Assembly: GCA_021200345.1 (NCBI GenBank)
Contig: JAJQGR010000295.1
Coordinates: 1,776 to 7,819, forward strand
Direction: 5' to 3'
Length of the DNA stretch: 6,044 nucleotides
Source: Lachnospiraceae bacterium
GTDB lineage: Bacteria > Bacillota > Clostridia > Lachnospirales > Lachnospiraceae
The position numbers and the translations under genes are program-made. The first letter of the stretch is position 1. Each line of letters begins with the position of its first letter. The notes beneath the pieces were generated by a model that made no database searches, was not told the origin of the DNA, and saw only the letters and a program-made list of their open reading frames with translations. Of this stretch, positions 1 to 4,395 are shown piece by piece.

Positions 1-644
1 CCTTTCAGCAGATCCTGCAGGGAGGCCACAAAGTGTTCGTTCTGGCGGCTTACCTTCTGTTCCCGGTTGGCAAGCTCTCCGCCCATCAAAAGCATGACCG
101 CCAGCGGCAGGATGCACAGGGCCAGAGCCAGAAGTGTCAGAAACGGGTTATACCAGACCAGAACGCACAGTGTGATTACAAAGAGGAAGCTCATCTGCAC
201 AAGGCTGAAGCTGTTGTTCAGATAATTGCTTTCAATGATTGCGGCATCGTTGTTCAGGACGGACAGATAACGGCCCGTGTTTTCCTTTGAAAAGGCGGAA
301 ATACTTTTCTGTGTCAGCTTTTCAAAGACCTTTTCCTTATATTGACGCATGGCGCGTTCCAGAAATAAGCAGCGCAAACGTCCGGAAAGGGTGTCCATGA
401 TGAAATTGAGGATGAGAAAAACCGCGATCATGCCGCAGCTTTTATAGAATTCCCTCATGGAACCTCCCGCTGCGATATCCATCAGATCTCCAAGCGTGAC
501 GGAGAGCAAAATCAGCAGAAGGTTGGAGGAAACATTCAGAATCATGACCGCGGCGTACAGCAGGCGGTTTCCCTGATAGAATGCGCGGAAGTATTCACGG
601 GCGGTCGGGACAGTGCCTGAGCCGTTATGCATTTGAGTATTCAT
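1..644 (-). CDS. ABC exporter, type-1 transmembrane domain (partial, N-terminal 214 residues)
   Basis: This is the N-terminal part of an ABC exporter half-transporter; the rest, including the ATP-binding domain, lies beyond the left edge. The reading frame is open from the ATG at 644 to base 3. Hydrophobic segments fall at about residues 29-51, 70-86 and a long stretch at 152-188 that probably holds two helices. Between them lies a polar cytoplasmic loop with the exporter-typical pattern F118-S-K-E-N-T-G124-R-Y-L-S and N132-D133 followed by I-I-E. The ATG shares bases with the stop of the upstream HTH gene (ATGA at 644-641), and a GGAAAGG-like ribosome site sits inside the end of that gene, so translation is probably coupled. 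The substrate cannot be told from this part; peptide, drug or lipid export are all possible. The family call is secure; whether the protein is a single fused TMD-NBD chain is assumed from the family. Confidence 0.85.
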   Translation of the reverse strand, partial: MNTQMHNGSGTVPTAREYFRAFYQGNRLLYAAVMILNVSSNLLLILLSVTLGDLMDIAAGGSMREFYKSCGMIAVFLILNFIMDTLSGRLRCLFLERAMRQYKEKVFEKLTQKSISAFSKENTGRYLSVLNNDAAIIESNYLNNSFSLVQMSFLFVITLCVLVWYNPFLTLLALALCILPLAVMLLMGGELANREQKVSRQNEHFVASLQDLLK

Positions 645-1603
645 TGTACAGAATCCTTTCCTTTCCGGGTATTCCTGGTTTCATGCGCTGACGCGCAGGG
701 TGCGTTTTGCGCAGTAAGGTTTCCTTTCCGTTCGGTCAGCCATGGCTTTTCCCTTATTTTCCAGGCATAAAAATATACATTATTTTTATGCATCAGCCAG
801 CGGGCGAGATACAGAAACGGAATCAATGCCTCTTCATTTTTCAGCTGATATGCCATTACGTTACCGTTTTCTGCCTCAATTTCGATAGAGGTGAGAAGTC
901 CGCAGTCCGCCATTCCTGAAAGCAGCCGGTCCGCATCCTGAAGTGGAATATTGCTTTCATGGGCGAGAGTGGCGGCGGAAATGTAAGCGTCCGGTTGCCG
1001 TTTCATGAATTGGAAGAGCAGCTCCAGCACACCGTCCTGCACCAGAAGAGTAAACAGCCGCTGATAATCTTTGACGGGTGCCAGATTCTGTCCATAGCCT
1101 CCTTCAGGCTCGGGCAGCAGCAGATAAAGAGGGAAATCCTCGGCGGACACAGTCAGCATGGCTCCGTCGTCACTGGTCAGAATGGGACGCATCCAGGACG
1201 AAGACTCACCCTCTATGATGCCAATGTTATTGATGTAGGCGGTATTTCTGACATTGATAATATTGTCCAGCTCGCTGGCCAGGGCGTCGGGAATTCCCAG
1301 ACCGCGGATCGAGGTGGTCAGAAGATGAAACATCTCTTTCATCCGCCGGTTCTCCGGAAAGCTTTGCAGATATCGAACCAGTGTATGGCTGATGTCTGTC
1401 TCCGGCTTTTCATCCCTTCCGAACAGCCCATCCAGGCTCACCCCCAGCACATCCGCGATCAGAGGCAGAAGCTCCACGTCCGGCGCGCCGCCGTTTTCCC
1501 ATTTGCTGACCGCCTGGGAGGAGACGCCCACAAGCGCTCCCAGCTGCTCCTGGGTCATGCCCCTTTCTTTTCTCAGTTCTGATATTTTATCGCTGATAAT
1601 CAT
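641..1603 (-). CDS. HTH (Cro/CI, XRE-type) transcriptional regulator, 320 aa, coupled to ABC exporter
   Basis: Residues 1-62 form a Cro/CI-type helix-turn-helix DNA-binding domain; the two core helices are at about 17-38, with M16-T-Q-E-Q, G26-V-S-S-Q-A-V-S-K-W-E-N and a closing L-G-V-S-L-D. The remaining 250 residues are longer than in simple phage-type repressors. Residues 182-258 contain a pattern (L-F-Q-F-M-K-R, then A-A-T-L-A-H-E-S, then a short strand pair) that could be a second winged-helix-like unit; I do not recognise a ligand domain. The start is fixed by GGAGGTG five bases upstream of the ATG. The stop overlaps the ATG of an ABC exporter, so it probably controls that exporter, sensing its substrate or envelope stress. 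The basic tail after residue 290 looks disordered. The HTH call is firm; the target and effector are inference. Confidence 0.88.
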   Translation of the reverse strand: MIISDKISELRKERGMTQEQLGALVGVSSQAVSKWENGGAPDVELLPLIADVLGVSLDGLFGRDEKPETDISHTLVRYLQSFPENRRMKEMFHLLTTSIRGLGIPDALASELDNIINVRNTAYINNIGIIEGESSSWMRPILTSDDGAMLTVSAEDFPLYLLLPEPEGGYGQNLAPVKDYQRLFTLLVQDGVLELLFQFMKRQPDAYISAATLAHESNIPLQDADRLLSGMADCGLLTSIEIEAENGNVMAYQLKNEEALIPFLYLARWLMHKNNVYFYAWKIREKPWLTERKGNLTAQNAPCASAHETRNTRKGKDSVQ

Positions 1604-1608
1604 AAAAA

Positions 1609-1615
1609 CACCTCC
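1609..1615 (-). promoter_or_regulatory. Ribosome binding site of the HTH regulator
   Basis: GGAGGTG on the minus strand, five bases before the ATG at 1603. It is a near-perfect match to the anti-Shine-Dalgarno sequence and fixes the start of the regulator. Confidence 0.85.
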
Positions 1616-1633
1616 GTGTCAACCGATGATTGA

Positions 1634-1662
1634 AGTATATCACAATTACAGGTTGTATACAA
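1634..1662 (-). promoter_or_regulatory. Promoter of the HTH regulator/ABC exporter operon
   Basis: On the minus strand TTGTAT (1662-1657) and TATACT (1639-1634) are separated by exactly 17 bases. The -10 is preceded by TGA, giving an extended -10 (TGn), which compensates for the weak -35 (3 of 6). Transcription would start near 1627, giving a leader of about 23 bases that ends in the strong ribosome site. Predicted by eye only. Confidence 0.6.
1653..1662. promoter_or_regulatory. Perfect 10-bp palindrome TTGTATACAA, candidate operator
   Basis: TTGTATACAA is identical to its own reverse complement and covers the -35 hexamer of the regulator/exporter promoter. A bound dimer there would block RNA polymerase, so autorepression by the HTH protein is the simple model. 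The GTATAC core also resembles GntR-family operators, so another regulator is possible. No second copy was noticed in the window. Confidence 0.4.
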
Positions 1663-1764
1663 TGGAGGAAAAATTGAGGATTTGAAACTAATGGTTGAAT
1701 TATTTACAGCGGAAGGATCAAGCTGAGATGATGGATACACCGCCCATCCTGAATGGCCATGCTT

Positions 1765-2430
1765 TTATTGTTCACGTTGAAATGCGCAGATATCCCTCAG
1801 ACAGCATCGGTCACAGTACGGCTTCGTCCGTGCGGTGCAGACCGCCCGCCCGTGGTCTACGAAGCGGTGGCACAGGTCGTTGCCCTCCTCGGGAGGAATG
1901 ATTTTCCACAGTTCCTTCTCTACTTTGGCAGGCTCCCTGATATTGTCTACCAGCCCAATCCGGTTGCAGAGCCGGATGCAATGGGTGTCAGTGACGATGG
2001 CGGGCTTGCCGAATACATCTCCCATAATCAGGTTGGCGCTTTTCCTGCCGACGCCGGGAAGCCTCAGAAGCTCCTCCATGGTGTCCGGCACCCGTCCGCC
2101 GTAAACATCCCGCAGCATCTTCATGCAGGCGCTGATGTCCCGGGCCTTGCTGTGTCCCAGGCCGCAGGGCCGCACAATGGCTTCAATGTCCGCTACATCC
2201 GCTTCCGCCAGGGCCTCAATGGTTGGATATTTTTCATATAAGCCTTCCACCACCACATTCACTCTGGCGTCAGTACACTGGGCCGCCAGACGGACGCTGA
2301 CCAACAGCTTCCAGGCGTCGTCATAATCCAGGGTGCAGTCGGTGTGGGGGTATTCCTTTTTCAGGCGCGCGATGACCTCAAGCGCCAGCTCCTGTTTTGT
2401 CATTTGAATTTTCTTCTTTCGTTTCTTCAT
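1765..2430 (-). CDS. nth: Endonuclease III (DNA glycosylase/AP lyase)
   Basis: This base-excision repair enzyme removes oxidised pyrimidines and nicks the abasic site by beta-elimination. It has 221 residues against 211 in E. coli. Q51-C-T-D matches the conserved AQ-x-TD segment. The helix-hairpin-helix L124-P-G-V-G-R-K-S carries the catalytic lysine K130, and T147-D148-T-H carries the catalytic aspartate D148. The C-terminal iron-sulfur cysteines are C198, C206, C209 and C215, spaced x7-x2-x5; the E. coli spacing is x6-x2-x5, and an additional C210 is present. The start is uncertain: the ATG at 2430 has no Shine-Dalgarno sequence and begins a lysine-rich stretch (MKKRKKKIQ). The ATG at 2403 (M10) would give 212 residues, closer to the usual length, with only a weak purine run before it. 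It lies upstream of, and in the same direction as, the regulator/exporter pair; that pair has its own promoter, so it is probably a separate unit. Confidence 0.95.
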   Translation of the reverse strand: MKKRKKKIQMTKQELALEVIARLKKEYPHTDCTLDYDDAWKLLVSVRLAAQCTDARVNVVVEGLYEKYPTIEALAEADVADIEAIVRPCGLGHSKARDISACMKMLRDVYGGRVPDTMEELLRLPGVGRKSANLIMGDVFGKPAIVTDTHCIRLCNRIGLVDNIREPAKVEKELWKIIPPEEGNDLCHRFVDHGRAVCTARTKPYCDRCCLRDICAFQREQ

Positions 2431-2462
2431 TTATATGTTATATTTTGAACGATATTTTATCT

Positions 2463-2483
2463 TCCTGAACACTTCATTCAGGA
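2463..2483. repeat. Perfect inverted repeat in the nth leader
   Basis: TCCTGAA (2463-2469) and TTCAGGA (2477-2483) are perfect 7-bp arms around a 7-base centre (CACTTCA). The repeat starts at about the predicted nth transcription start, so it could be a 5' stem-loop in the mRNA or an operator just downstream of the promoter. There is no T-run after it in either direction, so it is not a terminator. Confidence 0.5.
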
Positions 2484-2490
2484 TGGAAAC

Positions 2491-2519
2491 AGTATAGCAG
2501 TTATGTTTTGAGAAAGCAA
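2491..2519 (-). promoter_or_regulatory. Promoter of nth
   Basis: On the minus strand TTGCTT (2519-2514) and TATACT (2496-2491) are separated by 17 bases, with TGC before the -10 (extended -10). The predicted start near 2484 gives a leader of about 54 bases to the ATG at 2430. The -35 is weak (3 of 6) and lies inside the left arm of the 2513-2542 inverted repeat. Confidence 0.55.
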
Positions 2520-2542
2520 CAATGTTTCATCATTGCTTTTTT
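2513..2542 (+). repeat. Terminator-like inverted repeat with T-tract between divergent promoters
   Basis: AAAGCAA (2513-2519) pairs with TTGCTTT (2533-2539). After a 2x2 mismatch, ATG pairs with CAT around a TTT loop. Ts run from 2537 to 2542, so on the plus strand it looks like a weak intrinsic terminator. No plus-strand gene ends here, and it lies upstream of the mntA promoter. It may insulate the toxin-antitoxin operon, be a remnant of an insertion edge, or simply be a DNA-level binding site. Confidence 0.4.
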
Positions 2543-2553
2543 GAAGAAATGCA

Positions 2554-2582
2554 ATGACATCTGTTCCGATTTCTGATAAAAT
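2554..2582 (+). promoter_or_regulatory. Promoter of the mntA-hepT operon
   Basis: ATGACA (2554-2559, 5 of 6) and TAAAAT (2577-2582, 5 of 6) are separated by exactly 17 bases, with TGA just before the -10. It is one of the two best-matching promoters in the window. The start would be near 2589, leaving a leader of about 80 bases before the GTG at 2670. Confidence 0.65.
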
Positions 2583-2612
2583 GAGCTCAATAAATTGACT
2601 GAAGCGGTGTAA

Positions 2613-2629
2613 TGTCAAATTTCTTGACA
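2613..2629. promoter_or_regulatory. Inverted repeat TGTCAA-N5-TTGACA in the mntA leader, candidate operator
   Basis: TGTCAA (2613-2618) and TTGACA (2624-2629) are perfect 6-bp inverted arms around ATTTC. A further TTGAC lies at 2595-2599, so the pentamer occurs three times within 35 bases. This sits in the transcribed leader between the predicted start and the ribosome site. It could be an operator for autoregulation of the toxin-antitoxin operon or a small leader hairpin. TTGACA also reads as a perfect -35, but no usable -10 follows before the start codon. Confidence 0.4.
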
Positions 2630-2669
2630 GAGAATCAATCTTTTGAATGAAAGGGAGGCGAGAGTTATT

Positions 2670-2975
2670 GTGAAGAGGGACGATATTTTAACTTTTGAGG
2701 AAATATCTGAGGTCATAAAACCAATTGCGTTAAAATATCAGGTGAATGCAATTTATCTGTTTGGTTCCTATGCCAGAGGGGAAGCAACGTGTGACAGCGA
2801 CCTGGATTTTCTGGTGTTTGGAGGAAATAAGTTTAAATTAACTATGATTTTTGCACTGGGTGAAGACCTGAGAGAGTCCTTTAAAAAGGATGTTGATGTA
2901 TTTGAAATTCATGAAGTGAATCAGGAAAGCATATTTTACCAGAATATAATGAAAGAAAAGGTGCTGGTCGCATGA
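2670..2975 (+). CDS. mntA: MntA-type antitoxin, minimal nucleotidyltransferase (MNT domain)
   Basis: This small nucleotidyltransferase (101 aa from GTG) is the antitoxin of a HEPN/MNT module. In characterised members it transfers AMP from ATP to the tyrosine of the toxin's R-X4-H-x-Y motif, silencing the RNase. The active-site signature is complete: G32-S33, ten residues, then D44-L-D46, and a third acidic residue in V-D76-V-F. The frame is open back to a TTG at 2643 (110 aa), but that start has no ribosome site. I chose GTG at 2670 because AGGGAGG lies at 2652-2658, although the 11-base spacing is long. Its stop overlaps the hepT start (ATGA at 2972-2975), giving coupled synthesis of antitoxin then toxin. 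The DNA is AT-richer than the flanking housekeeping genes. The family assignment is firm; AMPylation of the partner is inferred from characterised homologues. Confidence 0.9.
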   Translation: MKRDDILTFEEISEVIKPIALKYQVNAIYLFGSYARGEATCDSDLDFLVFGGNKFKLTMIFALGEDLRESFKKDVDVFEIHEVNQESIFYQNIMKEKVLVA

Positions 2976-3307
2976 AATATTCTGATGAACAACGTATTCA
3001 GAAGATTTTAGAGTATGCTCAAAAGCTGACAGAGTATATAGAAAAACAGAAAGTAAAAAAAGAAGATCTGATAAAGGATTATTCTCTGCAATGGCTTGTA
3101 ACGACGCCGTTGTATAATATAGGGGAACTTGTATATTATTTATCCCCCGAATATAAAGAAATCCACAGTGAGATTCCCTGGTCAATGATATCAGGATTAA
3201 GACATCGATTAGTACACGATTATGATGGTACAAACTGGAATATTATTGCGGATGTTGTTTTTGAAGAATTGCCGGAACTGATCGTTAAACTGAAAAAGAT
3301 ATCTTAA
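2972..3307 (+). CDS. hepT: HepT-type toxin, HEPN-domain RNase (DUF86)
   Basis: This all-helical HEPN protein of 111 residues has the usual length for the family. The diagnostic R-X4-H-x-Y motif is intact: R77, H82 and Y84, within G-L-R-H-R-L-V-H-D-Y. R and H form the metal-independent RNase active site at the dimer interface, and Y84 is the residue that MNT partners AMPylate in characterised systems. Studied homologues cleave mRNA or tRNA and stop growth when unmodified. The C-terminal part (N-W-x-I-I-x-D-V-V, then E-L-P-E-L) is typical of DUF86. Its ATG overlaps the mntA stop, and AAGGTG at 2958-2963 inside mntA serves as a modest ribosome site. Base composition is low in GC; bases 3001-3060 count to 17 of 60. 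No terminator is seen in the 44 bases after it, so transcription may continue into the kinase gene. All catalytic residues are present, so the toxin is probably functional. Confidence 0.9.
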   Translation: MKYSDEQRIQKILEYAQKLTEYIEKQKVKKEDLIKDYSLQWLVTTPLYNIGELVYYLSPEYKEIHSEIPWSMISGLRHRLVHDYDGTNWNIIADVVFEELPELIVKLKKIS

Positions 3308-3351
3308 CAGCCTGTTTCATTTGCAATATATCATCACAGGAGGTACCAAAG

Positions 3352-4305
3352 ATGGGTATTGTCGTCATCGGAGCCGTTTTCGTAGACATCAAAGGCTTCC
3401 CTAAGGATAATTATATCCCCACCGGCCGCAACGCCGGTACCATTGAATACATTCACGGCGGCGTCAGCCGCAACGTGGTGGAAAATATCGCCAACGTAGA
3501 GCTGCGCCCCACCTTTGTCAGTCTGGTGGATAACACCGCCATGGGAGCGGACGTGGTTCACAAGCTGCAAAGGCATAAGGTCAACACGCAATATATTCAC
3601 ACTGTCCCTCAGGGCATGGGCACCTGGCTGGCCGTCTTTGACACCACAGGCGATGTGGCAGGGTCAATTTCTCAGCGCCCCAATCTGATGCCGATTTTAA
3701 AGACGCTGGAAAAGCATGGGGATGAGATCTTCGCGGCTGCGGATTCCATAGTGGTGGAGATCGATATTCATAAGGAGATTGTCAAAAAAGTATTCGAGCT
3801 GGCGGAAAAATATCAGAAAAAGGTCTACGCCATTGTCTCCAATATCAGCATCGCCATCAAGCGCCGGGACTTTATCAAGAGGCTGGACTGCTTCGTCTGC
3901 AATCAGCAGGAGGCGGGGATTTTGTTCGCGAAGGATTACTGCAATGTGGAACCGGAACAGATGGAGGACGCCCTGGCCGAGCAGGTCAAAAACGCTCAGA
4001 TCCAGTCCATGGTTGTTACCATGGGCAGTAAAGGAAGCGTTTACGTGGACCAGAATGGCAATAAAGGTTTCTTTCCCGCCATGAAAGTTCAGGTCAAGGA
4101 CACCACCGGCGCGGGGGATGCTTTCTGCTCCGGCCTGGTCATCGGCCTGACTTACCACAAAACGCTGGTAGAAGCCGTGGAGATCGGCACCCGCCTGGCA
4201 GCCTCCGTGATCGTGTCCAGTGAGAACGTGTGTCCTCGCTTCCTCCCCAGGGAGCTGGGAATCGATGTGGACGTGCCGGAGGAGGTTCGGACGGAGGAGT
4301 CATAA
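3352..4305 (+). CDS. PfkB-family sugar or nucleoside kinase
   Basis: This cytoplasmic kinase of 317 residues belongs to the ribokinase/PfkB family and phosphorylates a sugar or nucleoside with ATP. The C-terminal signature D250-T-T-G-A-G-D256-A-F gives the anion hole and the catalytic base D256. The N-terminal signature G36-G-V-S-R40-N41 with E44-N45 resembles pseudouridine-kinase-type members more than ribokinase or fructokinase, so PsuK-like activity is a hypothesis. No psuG (pseudouridine-5'-phosphate glycosidase) is seen beside it. AGGAGGT at 3338-3344, seven bases before the ATG, fixes the start. The gene lies 44 bases after hepT. The only promoter-like pair there, TTAACA-N17-TATATC at 3304-3332, would start transcription inside the ribosome site. 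Read-through from the toxin-antitoxin promoter or an unseen promoter is therefore more likely. The family is certain; the substrate is open. Confidence 0.9.
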   Translation: MGIVVIGAVFVDIKGFPKDNYIPTGRNAGTIEYIHGGVSRNVVENIANVELRPTFVSLVDNTAMGADVVHKLQRHKVNTQYIHTVPQGMGTWLAVFDTTGDVAGSISQRPNLMPILKTLEKHGDEIFAAADSIVVEIDIHKEIVKKVFELAEKYQKKVYAIVSNISIAIKRRDFIKRLDCFVCNQQEAGILFAKDYCNVEPEQMEDALAEQVKNAQIQSMVVTMGSKGSVYVDQNGNKGFFPAMKVQVKDTTGAGDAFCSGLVIGLTYHKTLVEAVEIGTRLAASVIVSSENVCPRFLPRELGIDVDVPEEVRTEES

Positions 4306-4326
4306 AAAAATAAGACAAAGATATTC

Positions 4327-4355
4327 TTGCCAAATGTATATTCATTTTGTATGAT
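4327..4355 (+). promoter_or_regulatory. Promoter of carB
   Basis: TTGCCA (4327-4332) and TATGAT (4350-4355, 5 of 6) are separated by exactly 17 bases. Transcription would start near 4362, leaving about 34 bases before the ATG. That leader is too short for a PyrR-type attenuator, so control at this site would have to act on initiation. There is no terminator hairpin between the kinase stop and this promoter. Confidence 0.65.
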
Positions 4356-4395
4356 TGAAAAAGTATGAGCAAAATAAAGATAAAAGGAGCACTCC

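Noticed and set aside
959..1582. Plus-strand 207-codon open frame opposite the HTH regulator
   Set aside because: It mirrors a gene with a clear HTH domain and ribosome site; its composition is that of a shadow frame.
1730..1748. Possible terminator after nth (GATGG/CCATC arms)
   Set aside because: Only a 5-bp stem with a 9-base loop and no T-run in the minus-strand direction.
2838..3233. Minus-strand 131-codon open frame across mntA-hepT
   Set aside because: It is antisense to two genes with intact catalytic motifs, has no ribosome site that I can see and shows no recognisable domain.
3304..3332. Promoter TTAACA-N17-TATATC before the kinase gene
   Set aside because: The -10 is poor (4 of 6) and the start would fall at about 3339, inside the AGGAGGT ribosome site, leaving it incomplete on the transcript.
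4329..4346. ArgR box overlapping the carB promoter
   Set aside because: Only one half (ATTCAT at 4340-4345) fits; the left half matches three of its fixed positions at best, so it is no better than chance in AT-rich DNA.
4306..4395. Terminator after the kinase gene
   Set aside because: The A-rich stretch has no stable GC stem; the only local hairpin (AAGA/TCTT) has four AT-rich pairs and no T-run.
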